In this document: positions 1-11,800 of the stretch, one piece after another
How positions within the stretch are numbered: the stretch's first letter is position 1
Layout: each line of letters starts with the position of its first letter
Made by a program: the position numbers and the translations under genes
Origin: Patagioenas fasciata
Lineage: Eukaryota; Chordata; Aves; Columbiformes; Columbidae
Direction: 5' to 3'
Length of the DNA stretch: 64,000 nucleotides
Assembly: GCF_037038585.1 (NCBI RefSeq)
Contig: NC_092523.1
Coordinates: 29,951,501-30,015,500, forward strand
Notes under the pieces: generated by a model
Told to the model about the DNA's origin: nothing
Database searches by the model: none
What the model saw: the letters and a program-made list of their open reading frames with translations, nothing else

Positions 1-600
1 GGAGGTGATCCCCGGCTCTCCACCCGTCTTCCTACGCGTGCGCAGCCGCCCGCCTGGGAGCCGTCCGGGCAGCGTAGGGCGGGGCGCGCGGGGCTGCACA
101 GGCGCAGTGGGCGCCACGCCCCCCCCGAGCTGGGCTCACCTAGCCTCACCCTGCTCCGCTGGGGCTGGAAATGGCCTCGGCTGTCGGCTGTCGGCTGCGG
201 TGGGCGGTGCTTCTGCGGGGTCGTGTCCTGGAGACTGGGGAAGCCCGGCGCGGCGAGATCCGGCAGCATCATGTCTCCGGCCTGGAACGCCAGGGCTCGC
301 TGAGCTGACGGTAGCTGGGCTGCGAGGTGAGGAGCTGGGGAGCGGGGACGGTGTCCGTGCCCGGCCGCGCTCAGCCTCCGGACAGCGGCGCTATGGGAGG
401 CTGCGGGTGATACCGCTTTGCGGCACGGCCGGGGCGGCTGCCACCGCTGCCAGGCGGGATGCTTGGGGGCTTGTTTTGCAGGCGGGCGCAGAGCCCGGAG
501 CCGAGGGCTTGGAAGAGTCTCCGCGAACGGAGGCGAAACGGTGAAACTGGCGCACAGCGCCGTCCGGCAGCGCCTGAGCGTCGGCACGGAACGAGGAGGG
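1..600 (-). promoter_or_regulatory. CLOCK: CpG island, probable CLOCK promoter and untranslated first exon
   Basis: The first 600 bases are G+C rich with many CpG dinucleotides, unlike the AT-rich DNA that follows. A GC box (GGGCGGGGC) lies near 86-94. On the minus strand two donor-like sites ten bases apart (GTGAGC with exon end at 140, GTGAGG with exon end at 150) could end a non-coding first exon. On the plus strand GAG/GTGAGG at 324-329 could be a donor for a divergent transcript. No CLOCK protein sequence is present. The name rests on synteny: in human, CLOCK lies immediately downstream of PDCL2 in the same orientation, so its promoter should fall here, about 4 kb beyond the PDCL2 stop codon. 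That this is a promoter is likely; that it belongs to CLOCK is an inference. Confidence 0.55.
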
Positions 601-3600
601 GAATAAACAGCGTCTCGGTGCTCGCTGGGAACAGATGTGCTGCCACAAGTTATTTTGGGATACAGGCGATCCCTCTGGGTGGTGGTCGATGGTTTATCTT
701 TTATGCATATGCTGCTAAAGCTTAACGGAGTGGCAGAGAACAGACTTGACCGTCTCAGTCCTTTTGCCTGTGTGAAATGTTTTAAATACCAGTGTTATAA
801 AACAGTATTACCAAATTTTAAAAATAAGATATGGCCCTAGCTAAATTTAAGATCTCGACAGCTAATAAAATCTTAGAACCTCAAAATTACCGTACCAATG
901 TTGCACTGTTTGTACAGTTTGTGGAGTACTAATACTGGCTGTTGAGGTGTGGGAGTTTTCTGGACCACCAAGGTGGTGAAGGGTTCACAGCAAGTAACTG
1001 TCTGACTGAAAAGTAGCAATTTAAGTCTGTTCTTATTGTTTGCAAGACCTTACAGTTTGGAGGGTTTTTTGTGTGGCTGCAAGGTAAAAGAGTAATTGCG
1101 AACTTGATAAACTGAAGTGCCCTGTTTGGGGTTGCAGTATTTTTATTAGGCAAATGACACATTGATGTTGTGTAGGTTAGCTCAGAAAACAGCTGAGGAA
1201 AACACATCTGTAGTGGGAATTTGCAGGACAATCTTTGGTAATGAATGTTAGAATTCTTGTGTTTGTGTCTTGGTAAGGCTTATAAAAACTGTAACATATG
1301 TCTGTATTATTGACTTTGTAGAGAAAGTTGAGAACCAGCCCAGCTAATAAACAGCATCAGGTATCAGAGTTAATCAGATGACTGATAGTGCACAGTTGTT
1401 ATTTACAACTGTAATGGATTCCAGCCATACTGCTACTGCAGGACTGGAATATGCTTAGATGTGCAGTGACTATGTTAGTGTATGCAGCAGAATATAGCAG
1501 CAAACTGTTTTCTGTAAAATAAAATGTTTCTCAGTGCTAATAGTATGTAAATATTCCCAGTTTTCTTTCTCAGTTGCAAAGATGTTGATTTTTTTCAGTT
1601 GATCTCCTAAACAGCAATATATCTAAAAGCATAATTACAAATGCGTATAGAAGCTTAATTGGTGTTTGTGTCCAGAATGAAGTAGGAACTTGGCTGCAAA
1701 ATCTCATGGATTTTTCTTTCTGGATTACTTTTCAGCTAGATCAATTTGCCCATTTGACTCATCTTGTGACCAAAGTCTTATGCAAAGGTATTGTAGGGAC
1801 AAGAACCTCTTTAAGAGTAGTGCTGCTAAAGAACTAACCATGTGCTCAGTTTTTCCACTGGAAGAATTCTGAAAAGCATTAGTAAAACCACTTAGTTTTG
1901 TTACTTACTCATTCATAATGCTCTATTTCTAGCTTTCAATTGAGGAAAATGTGATAAACAAAATTAATAATTTTATTACTCATGCAAAGGATAATGTTCC
2001 TGTGATGAAATGGAGTAAAGATAATAGGATACAGCAGAAATGGAAAATCCAGGAGAAAATGCAGGAATGTTTTCAACAAAAATGCAAAATTACCAGAACT
2101 AGATAGAATATGGCCAAGAAATGAGGAGGGTTAAAATAGCATCAAGCTATATGTATGGAGTTTGCCACATGATCTTTAGTAACCAGTAGTAATTATCGAG
2201 GAAAACAAAGTAGAGATACTGTAATGTCTCTCTTCAGACCTTGCATTTATGGGAGCATAACACTTACTTGCTTCAGTGTTGCGGTAGCAACTTACCCTTT
2301 GTGGCTTGCACATCTTATGTTTTGGGACTTGACAAGATTAAAATAGGCAACATAGCTGTGGAAATCACATTCATTTGCATTTTCTGCCAAGGTTATGGCC
2401 TAACCAAGGTCATTTTTTTAATGCATCTTTTCTTTTAAAAATATTTTAAAGGCTGCTGAAGGAACAGGACAAACAGATTAAAAATTATGTGGTAGTTTTA
2501 TGAAATCATTCTCCACCTAGAATGACAATAAGAGCCAAAAAACAGTCTATGTGAGTTTGCTCTGATGTGTAATGATAGCTTTGTTTCACTCACAGATGTT
2601 ACATGACAGCCAACATAATTTTCAGAGATTGCCAAATTATGACCAGTGAATCTTTTGTGAGTTATTTAATGATGTGACAACATAAGGCCTGAAATGCAGA
2701 AATTTCTGATGCACTTCCATTAACTATGGCCATGTTTCCTATGGAACTGTCATCACAGTCTTGTGCATGATACACTTCAGAGTCATAAAACAATCATCTG
2801 CTCACAATGTTTCTTTTTGATCCTCACTGGCATTCCAAAGAGGATCTGTTTGAGGAAGCAGATTTTGAAACTAAATTTCATATCACTCTAGAATACTAAA
2901 ATCAGTGGACTGAACAAAGATGCTGACTTGAAAGCCTGTCACAATGTACATAATCCTTGTAAAGCAAGAGTCATTAACGTTCATGCCAAGGCCCTTTCCC
3001 TACAAATGGTGTAACAGATTAAGAACAGAAACATCTGCTTTTAACCTTGGATTTTGCTGCTGCTTTGTCTGATCTGATGGCTGTAATCATGATCATGTGG
3101 TCACTTGGAGGAAGCAAGGGGAGCAAAGGCCCTTTCCTGTCATAGCTGCTGACCGTTCCTGTTACTTGCAGTGTGACACCACCAGCACTGATACAGTTGT
3201 GTATTGTGTTCGTGTACCTCACAGCAGCCACACAAGCAGGAGGGAGGTTCACCGCTAAGAGGAACCAGGTGGTACTATTCCTTTTGTAGCAGCCAACACT
3301 GATGCTCACCTAACATGACTGTGGAACTATCTGAAGTCACTGATGACTTATTTACATTTAAAACTACTAGTTAGCTTTCTAGTTTGAAGTGGCAGATAAC
3401 CCAGTATGTCTGAAATGAAATGCATCTACTAGTTATCTCTTTGAATCTGCAAAAGATAGTATCTACAATAGTATCTACAATAGTATCTACAATAGTATCT
3501 ACAATAGTATCTACAATAGTATCTACAATAGTATCTACAATAGTATCTACAATAGTATCTACAATAGTATCTACAATAGTATCTACAATAGTATCTACAA

Positions 3601-4490
3601 TAGTATCTACCAGTGAGTGTCTACTAATACTGCAGCTGTATCCTACTGGGTGGAAAAAAAATGGCTAATGTTAATTGTTTTTCTTAAGTATCTGTGTCCT
3701 GAGTGTTAAGTGAACTGTTTCTGTCTCACTTTCCTTTATGCATCCTGATGCTATAAACCATATCAGCTGTATATAACTGAATCTTCATTAGCACATTGAG
3801 ATTGCTGGTTTATTTGTTGTTGTGTTTTTTGTTTTGTTTTTTTTTTTTTTTGTGATGAGTCACTGGAAAAATAACAGTAATACAATGCAGTTTGATTCAC
3901 TACTCATAATAAAAAATGTTGAATCAGGAGTGTGGTCTCTTCATTCACTCATGTAGCATTGCTTACCTACATTTGTATCGTAAACTACTTTGTTAAGGAT
4001 ATACTTATTTTTGTTAGGAAGGAACAACTAATCCACTTGTCAGTATTCTCAAATAGTGGGAAGATTATCCTTGACACTGGAGAAAATTCTTGAACACCCG
4101 TCAAACAAGTGGAACTATTAGTCAATGGATTCAGGGCCAAATCCCAATTTTATATCACCAGGCACATCATAGACTTTGGGTCACCTTTTTAAAGGGGGGA
4201 ACTGAGAAAGTATTTAGCAGAGTTCCACTACAGTCATTTCACTGAGAATTAAATGAGTATTTTGTACCTATGCTGGATAAAAGGAGGAAGAAAGTATGGC
4301 TTTGAGCCCACCAGCTAATAGCCTCCTTTTCCCATTCCATTTAAGCAGAGTTTGTATGAAATTGAGAATCCAGACTCTCTGTGTCAGTGACAACCATCTC
4401 TATGTACTTAAAGGCAAGTATGGCTTTCATTCACTACATCTATTTTCTTCCACAAATCAAAACCAAAGAATGTACAAGTTAAACAAAAGC
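601..4490. other. Intergenic DNA between the CpG island and the PDCL2 3' end
   Basis: AT-rich sequence with no open frame that resembles a protein and no recognisable transposon. It holds a perfect 12-bp tandem repeat (listed separately) and a T-rich run at about 3826-3851. Part of it may be the PDCL2 3' untranslated region or unprocessed downstream transcript. Confidence 0.6.
3457..3610. repeat. 12-bp tandem repeat, 12 full units plus 10 bases
   Basis: The unit TAGTATCTACAA is repeated head to tail without a mismatch, 12 complete copies followed by a partial copy of 10 bases. Because 12 is a multiple of 3, one plus-strand frame stays open and reads as repeated Val-Ser-Thr-Ile; this follows from the unit length and is not evidence for a protein. 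Perfect identity suggests recent expansion and probable length polymorphism. Confidence 0.97.
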
Positions 4491-4505
4491 ACTTTTTTTT
4501 TTTTT

Positions 4506-4511
4506 TTTAAT
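4506..4511 (-). terminator. PDCL2: Candidate PDCL2 polyadenylation signal (ATTAAA)
   Basis: On the minus strand ATTAAA lies about 75 bases after the PDCL2 stop and runs directly into a genomic A tract. It is the nearest common poly(A) hexamer found, but an A-rich tract gives such matches by chance and the real 3' end may lie farther left. Confidence 0.35.
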
Positions 4512-4585
4512 TGTTTCAGGCTTACCGAAGGACTAGAAAAGTGTACATGAGCTATTTTTTGTCAGAACAGATGATATGCATTTTC

Positions 4586-4749
4586 TCAAGTAATGTGTGG
4601 TTTCATCACATCACTGTTTTTTGTATTGGTGTCTTCATGAGCAGAAATATTTTGCACTGTCAGTGTCATTATGTTCATAATGCTCTTTTGGGGGTTTTCT
4701 TTTAAGTCAGTTTCTATTGCTCCAACTTCTGCTAGTTTCCATTCGAGCT
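4586..4749 (-). CDS. PDCL2: PDCL2 coding exon 6 (C-terminus and stop)
   Basis: The acceptor TTTTTACAG precedes the exon. It completes Glu191 and encodes residues 192-244, starting LEWKLAEVGAIETDLKENPQ, with TGA at 4588-4586. The first 20 residues match the family closely. The rest, ending SDVMKPHIT, lacks the Ser/Asp-rich tail I recall for the human protein, so the tail has diverged. Length is 164 nt. Confidence 0.93.
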
Positions 4750-5098
4750 CTGTAAAAACAAATTACGGTTTACTCTGATAATTGCAATAAATTCTCACTT
4801 AAGAGGAAAAGGACTTTTATTACAAAGACTGGGCTCCATCTCAACAGCAACAAAAATAGAATCATCCTTGTGACAACTCAGCTTTATCTCAGTAAAATAT
4901 CTAACTATGAAACTGCAAAATATCCATGGCTATTCAACATTCTTACTAGAGAATTAGACAAATTAATTCTTTGGTTTTTGTAGTCTTTTTTCCACCAAAA
5001 AAACCACCAAACCTGTAGGCAGTGATATGTAGATTTAATGATTACAAACAGCATACATTTTTTTAATAATGTGAATTATTTAAAAATATTTCCCATAC

Positions 5099-5307
5099 CT
5101 TCCACTTTAAGGTATATTCCCCCACATTCAGCTATGCCAATGAACCTGCCTTTTATTTCACCAGTTTTATATAGAAGTATTGTGGGTAAACATCTGTCAT
5201 TGTAATTCTGAATGCAGCTGTTTACAATGGCTTTGAGAAACTTCACTCCTGGGAACTTCCTGACTAGCAGGCTGAGATGTCCATTAACCAGTAAACACAT
5301 TGGGATG
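5099..5307 (-). CDS. PDCL2: PDCL2 coding exon 5 (thioredoxin-like core)
   Basis: Flanked by acceptor TTTTCTAG and donor GTATGG. It completes Ser121, encodes residues 122-190 and gives the first base of Glu191. It includes IPMCLLVNGHLSLLVRKFPG, KFLKAIVNSCIQNYNDRCLP and the FIGIAECGG segment, the most conserved part of the fold. Intron 5 to exon 6 is only 349 bp. Confidence 0.97.
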
Positions 5308-6603
5308 CTAGAAAAGAATAAGGAAGTATGATGACGTTTGCAGTATAAAGGATTTGTTAAAAAAAAAGTTAAAAGGCTTTATTTTTTAATAAAAGTACCT
5401 TTTCCTATAGTCTGCTTCTACTTTAATTTGCTATAAGAATTGCACCACAAATTTTATTTAGCTTCTTCTAAGATCATTGTGATTTAAAGAGTTGCCCAAG
5501 TAAAAACGCATAATAGGCACAGTCTATAAAATGTCAGTAAAGCTGCCAGATGCTTCAAGCATTATGCCTCAGTTTTGTTTTCTACTCTAAAAAAGGGGGG
5601 GGGGCTTGTTCCCCTCCAGGCAATTAGCCTTTTAGAAGTTAAGATCTTAGTTGTAACTGGCTGAAGTTCAAGAACCTTATTCAGTCTGTGGACCCTCAAC
5701 AAATTCCAGCAGCAGCCTCTCCTTCTTTAGGAGTTTTGAGTTTCATCACAGGCTCATATTTATGCAATGAAAAAACACATGGAATTGGTTCTCCAGTAAA
5801 CAAAAACAAGGAAGTGCGAGAAAAAATGCTATTTTCTTTCTTCAGATCTGTAAATTTAAATTACTGTATTTTGAACAAATTGATTTGATTTACCTATTCC
5901 TGTTGTTTCTGGAAATAATACTCAGTTCCTGACAACTGAGAAGAATCAAAGAAGGTTCCTCGCAACAGGCTTAAAGAGAAGGAAAAGAGAAAGCCCATCT
6001 GAATCTAGAAAATGCATTAGACATTCCATACCAATTCTCAGTGCTTTTGAAAAACATCTGATAGAGTTGCTAACATGCTGAACTAATTGTGGGAGTCCTT
6101 TGACGTTTGTGCTGGATCCTGTCACAACTTCTGCTACCGTTAGAGAATTTATCAGGGAATGGATAAACTAACGAATTCCCTAGCTTTCCTCAGTTTTCAT
6201 GACTGAGACTTTTCCTATTGGGCTTTTGATTTGTTTGAGTTAAAGGGAACATGAAGGTAGAATAACCCTGTTAGAGCATTCCTGCTGAGAAGAGTCTGCA
6301 AAGGAACTTCCCATAGCACAGACAGTGGATACCACTTTCTCAGTGAAATTCAGAAATCTGAATGAGGCTCAGTACATGGTGATGAGCATGCATAGCAAAA
6401 GACATCTTTCATATAATGGAGCAAAACTCACATGATTAATTCTCATGAAGTGAATTGACAAGGAGGTCCCATGCTGTGATTCCATTGCCTCCAAACAATT
6501 GCTATTTCATTAGTCTATTTCATTTTTCGTGGTATTGCTTTTTAATTACTAGTTCAATTCTCTGTATTGGAGTATTCAACATCTTAAACAAGAAAGTAAT
6601 TAC
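5308..6603 (-). other. PDCL2: PDCL2 intron 4
   Basis: 1296 bp of AT-rich intron with GT-AG ends. It has an eight-G run at about 5597-5604 and no recognised mobile element or other gene. Confidence 0.9.
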
Positions 6604-6747
6604 CTTGTCCGATAAAGATGAATTATAACCCAAACATCCTCTGGAGCAATTGTAACTTCCTCTACATACTGCTCTCCAGAAATTTCTCTTAGCTCTCTGT
6701 ATTTTTGCATCCTCTGGAGGCATTTCCATTCTTGCAAGCATTGCTGC
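6604..6747 (-). CDS. PDCL2: PDCL2 coding exon 4
   Basis: Acceptor TTTTTAATTAG and donor GTAATT bound 144 nt. The exon completes Arg73 and encodes residues 74-120, with QEWKCLQRMQKYRELREISG and EDVWVIIHLYRT. This is the end of the helical region and the first strand of the thioredoxin-like domain. Confidence 0.97.
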
Positions 6748-8123
6748 CTAATTAAAAAGTAATAATTAAGCATTTGGAACATATTAAATGCATTTTAAAA
6801 TAATTTGTAGTGCATTTCTCTCTGTTATTCTAACAAATGCTTTGAGTAACCCTTCAGCTCAAGGTCTTCTAACATAATTTCAGAGCTGGAAAGGCTTCCA
6901 TGCTAATCGTTATTCAATAAGATAACATTAAAATACATTTTCTTTGTTTTATATTCCTCAGTATCAGATTTGTGAAACCTGAAGAAAAAACATGTTGCAC
7001 AAAGGTTTATCATTTGAGACAATGGAAGAAAAAAATTAAGCAGGTACTAATTGTTTCTCTGAAAATGAGATTAGTTTGAGGAAGAACTACCAGTACAGAC
7101 AATTTCACAAAAATTCATGAAAACTGAAATGTAAAAACAGTAGATGGCAGTCTTCATCTATAAAAATATTTGTAAGGTAGAAAAGGCAAGTGGCTCACTC
7201 AGATTTGTTGAACTAAAAGCAGCTATTAATTTTACTAACTGAAAGCCACTATATAAGTGGCTTTTTTCAAAAAAGATTAAATAATACATGTGCAATGTTG
7301 TTATACTCTAGCAACAATGTATTATAATTTAGGTTTGCAACTTCCACAGTTATGTGAATTATTATTTTCCTATGAGAATACAGCACTAAATACACTGTGT
7401 TTGCACTAGAATTATTTTAGTCATTTTAACAATGCAAAGTCAGTAATTACAGGTAGAATCCAAACAGAAGAAATATTTTTATCATATTGGCATTTTTATT
7501 CTGTGTAAACTGCACGTCTCATTTTTTGTAGTTACAGTACAAAGCTTTACAAAACTCAGCAGAGTACTTTGTAAAAAACCTAGAAAAATATACATGTGAA
7601 TGTCCAATATAGCTAAAATGATTACATCTCCATACAAGCTGCGAAATTTTTCTGAACCTCAATTCATGAAACACATTGCCTCTGCATGGTATTGTGTGTG
7701 ATTGGTGTACTATTAAACAGCTGAATAAGGCTGTGCCACAGTTATACCTCGGAACTGTATATGATATATCACAGAATTACACAATCACAGCAGAGCTGAG
7801 GTTGGAAGGGACTTCTGGAGGTCATCTGGTCCGACGCCCCGCTCATGCAGGGTCAGCCTTGAGCAGGCTGCCCACGACCACGTCCAGACAGCTTCAGAAC
7901 ATCTCCAAAAATGGCAACTCAACCACCTCACTGGGCAACCTGTGCCAGTGCTCAGTCACCCTCACAGTGAAAAAGTGTTTCCTGATGTTCAGAGGGAACC
8001 TCCCGTTTTTCAGTCTGTGTCCATCGCCTCTGGTCCTGTCACTGGGCACCAATGAAAACACTCTAGCTCTGTCTGCTTTGTACTCTCCGTTCAGATATTT
8101 ATAGACACTGTGTCTTACTACAC
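6748..8123 (-). other. PDCL2: PDCL2 intron 3, containing a CR1 fragment
   Basis: 1376 bp with GT-AG ends. About 340 bp of it, close to the donor, is a CR1 LINE fragment (about 7770-8105, listed separately). The remainder is AT-rich with no further recognised features. Confidence 0.9.
7770..8105 (-). mobile_element. CR1 LINE fragment (3' end) in PDCL2 intron 3
   Basis: The plus strand carries the reverse complement of the usual CR1 3' end: CACAGAATTACACAATCACAG, then GGTTGGAAGGGACTTCTGGAG, then text for the C-terminal CR1 frame. Read on the minus strand this gives a degenerate TVRVTEHWHRLPSEVVELP segment. It is a 5'-truncated, inactive copy in the same orientation as PDCL2. Its truncated end comes within about 20 bp of the exon 3 donor. 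The exact 5' boundary is uncertain by some 10 bases. Confidence 0.9.
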
Positions 8124-8214
8124 CTGTACATTTCAATAGCTTTCCTATCAGCTTCATCAAAGTCATCTTCAGCTTCTTTCAGTTCTTCAAGATTCATCCT
8201 TTCATATGGTTTCA
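8124..8214 (-). CDS. PDCL2: PDCL2 coding exon 3
   Basis: Acceptor TTGTTTGTAG and donor GTGTAG bound 91 nt. It completes Val43 and encodes residues 44-72, KPYERMNLEELKEAEDDFDE onward, ending in AIEMY with the first two bases of Arg73. The acidic EAEDDFDEAD motif is typical of PDCL2 and PDCL3. The donor GTGTAG is not a strong match to consensus. Confidence 0.96.
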
Positions 8215-8711
8215 CTACAAACAACAAACAAAAACTTAGTCACCTTTTGTGCTCCAAAGTGTCTACAAACATTTTAAATGTATGAAAAGTATTACAAAGA
8301 CATGAAGCTAATGAAAGAAAAAGATGTACTAATTTCAGAAATCAGTAAACTTTAGCATAACTCTGCATAAGAGAAAGAAAAATTCAGTTTATTTAACTGT
8401 AATTGTATGAGAAAACACAGAAATGCAGGAGTAGATCACTATCAATTTTTCAGAACGTGAATCTTGCTTATACTGACTGGTTCCTTTACGAAATTATGAA
8501 AATTAATTATCCATACATGTTACATGCCATAATGTTTGTCACTAACTGTGTTGTATGTTTAATTCAGAATCCTTTTTAAAATAACCAAGTGAAAATGATT
8601 TAAATAAAAATATAATTATTGTACAATGTCTAAGTTACAAGAAGCATTATTGAAAATACCTTCACTTTTCAAATTTTCCTATACTAATGGCACGCATTTT
8701 TAATTTTACTT

Positions 8712-8713
8712 GC
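8712..8713 (-). promoter_or_regulatory. PDCL2: Non-canonical GC 5' splice site of PDCL2 intron 2
   Basis: On the minus strand the exon ends AGAAG and the intron begins GCAAGT. Only this GC donor keeps the frame into exon 3 (GAA GTG AAA CCA). No GT within a few bases does so. AG/GCAAGT is the usual context of GC-AG introns, which are under one percent of vertebrate introns. Confidence 0.85.
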
Positions 8714-8834
8714 CTTCTGCTGCTTTCTGTGAGTGTAAAACGATTTCTGCAGTTTCATCTTTTGGTTTTTCTTTTGGAGGAAGAATTCCAAAATGTCTCA
8801 GTATGTCATTCCATTGAGTATCTTCATTTGGATC
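8714..8834 (-). CDS. PDCL2: PDCL2 coding exon 2
   Basis: 121 nt after acceptor TATTAAAACAG. It encodes residues 3-42 plus the first base of Val43: [20 protein letters not shown], then a Lys/Pro-rich linker. The segment aligns with the extreme N-terminus of vertebrate PDCL2 directly after Met-Gln. It ends at the GC donor. Confidence 0.95.
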
Positions 8835-11800
8835 CTGTTTTAATATTATGAAACAAAACTAAATCAGCAAATCAACCTTCTGTGTCCTTTTTTGAGCCAA
8901 AATCAGGCCTTTTTCACTTTGACATATATTAAGGAAACCCTTACTTAAATGCTACAATACCTTCATGGACCATCCTCTACCATGAATTTTTATTTGCCAT
9001 TTTTCACTTCTGAACAGAAAACAGCAAGAAAATAAGAGAGTGTCCTGGTTTTGTTAAAAAACAAGTTTCTTTTTTAGTGGATTCTGCCTGTCAGCTAAAG
9101 CCTTCATATTAGCTGCATTTTCCTGGAGAACCAGACACATGTTTTGGTAAACCTAGCAATGGAATGCAAACTTTATTGATAAGCACAGATGGACATCTCG
9201 CGAGAGGGGCAACGAGAAACTGGTGACCAAGAAACTGACCAACCAGTGTATAACATTCCATTCACGTGAATACTTCATATAAAAGTGGGAGATCACGAGG
9301 ATCTCGTCCTTTTTCCTTCCCTTTTTCCTCATGGCTGACATTAGGAGAGGACCTTGCTGGTCGTCCCTGCGAACTGAGGCCTAGTGAGAGACTGAATCCA
9401 GCTCCGGTTGGCTACAGAGTCTAATCCAGGACTTTGGGTGCTGGCTCTGCGGTTGCTGAGACTTTCAAGATTGGTTTTGTATATTTTGTATTATTTTCTC
9501 TATTCTTATTAGCAGCATTAGTAAAACATCTTTAACTTTTCCAACTCTCTTCTCTCTGTCCTTCTTTCCCTCCCGATCGCCTGTCCTGAGTGGGAAGGGG
9601 GGAGAGGGAGGGGCAAAAGGGGGAAGTGCAGGGAGAGGAGGTTAACAATACATCTGCCAGGGTTTGATTGTCACCCCGCAATCTTAACCCTCGACAGAGA
9701 GAAAGAAAACTCAAAAGGTAAGCATAAAGAAACAACCAGTTTCCAAAATATCAGCTAAAAATCGTCTAAAAGATATATGGAAACCTATTTCAGAAACCCC
9801 AAACTGTTCTGCTTACTTAAACACAGTTACAGAACCAAACCTTTATACAGGCAAGATTTTTTAATCAGTATTTTTATGTTACTACTAAGAATATGGTATT
9901 GACATTGTGAATAAACATGTAAAAGCATGCGTAGAATCAGAAGAAAAAGACCTTTTTATTTTAAATGAGTGATTAATATGTTAACATAAGCTACTTCATA
10001 CATCATGTTTATAGCACAGGAGTTCTGTAGGTGTAAAGTCTACATTTGTAGTAATTTTAATTAAATGGTTAAGATAAAGGAACTGCATGCTGGTTACAAG
10101 ACTGCATCCTACTGAAATTATCCCATTAAAATAATCTGTTTATTGTAACTGGACTGCTGTTGAAATGGTAGAATAGCAACACATTAGGAGGCCTCGAATA
10201 TGGATTAGAAGTAATAAAGCAGATTTTAAAACAGGTTATTAATCAAAAATGTGATATTTTGGTCCTGAAATACAATGACTTGTTTGAAAACCTCCATAAA
10301 GAAGTATCTGTATAAATACATAGCTATCAGAAATATTTAGTGATATTCATCATTGCATAATAATGCAGCATCAAATGAACAAAAAGTACATTACAAAAAT
10401 TCTATCTGAGGAAACACTGAGGACTTTCATTGGATTACTACCATGCCCATGAATACTACATTGGCCTTTCCAGCTGACAGCTGCCTCATTTTTATTTGAC
10501 AAGGCTCTTGTACAGGGTTTGGCATGAGTATAATGAAACAAATTCTAATGAAGATCAAATGCTACACACGCTCCAAACAATTTCACAAAGGTAAAAGAAC
10601 TGCTTTGCATTTTAAATGAGAACATACTTGGGAAATCCACAAAGAGAGTAAACAGAATCATGCTCTTGCTCACAAGAAATTTAAGTCCTCTTGTGTTTGC
10701 AATAAGACTCTTCACCTCTTAACCTCGGGCTTGAGTGAGGGAGTGAGATGCTGCAGGGTTTGGACTGGAAAGGCAATGGCTGCGGCAGTTCCTGCAACAG
10801 TCCTGCAGGCACGGGTACTGCTACCAATAGTCTCTCTGGCTTTGCAAACGTCTAGTGGCTTATTGCTGAGGTAAAGAGGAGACTTCATATCTAAATACTT
10901 TAATTGATGCCTTCTGCAAAGCGCCAATATCCATATTTTGGACTAGAAATCGCAACTCCATTGTAGTTAGCTAGTTATAATATTTGGAAAATAATTTTTT
11001 GTAACATTCCACCTCTAAGAACATGGTTATCTCATCAGCAAGTTTTTCTAATAGTCTAGCAAACTTACTTTATCTACATATGAAAACATAGATAACTAAT
11101 TAAAAATAACTGATGTTTTCTCTTTCTTTAAAAAGTAATTGATATAATCCATTGGAAAAATTAAAACAGAACGTCTGTATATAAGCTAATGAATTAGATA
11201 GTCACTAATAGGAAAATCCCAAATGAAAATTTTGCCACAGTGTAATTCATCAGGATTTATTTATGTTAAAAAGCCTTACAGACAGTCTTACTGCAAGTTT
11301 TCAACACTTCACCAAAGCAGAAATTTGGCTTATGTACAGCCAGGGTATCAAAAAATCCACAGAACTAGGAGGACTACTCCGCCAAGGAGTAGTTTTCATG
11401 AACACAAGTGATACCCCTGCACTTTGGCCTCCACACAAGTGCTTTACTGTATGATTTCCTAACTTAAGTCAGGACCAGATTTCTCCACCGCAGAATCCAA
11501 ATCCTTCTCCATAGCAGAATGACTACAAAGAATCACAAGGCATTAAAAAACATAATAAAAATCATCATCATAACTGGACAAATAATTTCAAAATCATGCA
11601 ACAAAAAGGACTAGTGAAACAGAACTGGGATGCAAGTAACTTAGAAGATAAGCCCTGACCAGTTTTTGCCAGGAGAGATTTTGACATTTTGTGTTTTTCT
11701 GTAAATTTAGGTCCTACATAAAATGTGAACTCTTGTCTTGAAGAGAAGATCGAAAGCTAGCAAACCTTTAACTTTTTTTTTTTTAATTGAGTTAAATCCA

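Noticed and set aside
5-544. 179-codon plus-strand open frame in the first CpG island
   Set aside because: Ala/Gly/Arg/Pro-rich translation typical of GC-rich promoter DNA, with no recognisable domain.
3420-3668. Open frame encoding repeated Val-Ser-Thr-Ile
   Set aside because: An artefact of a 12-bp tandem repeat whose unit is a multiple of three.
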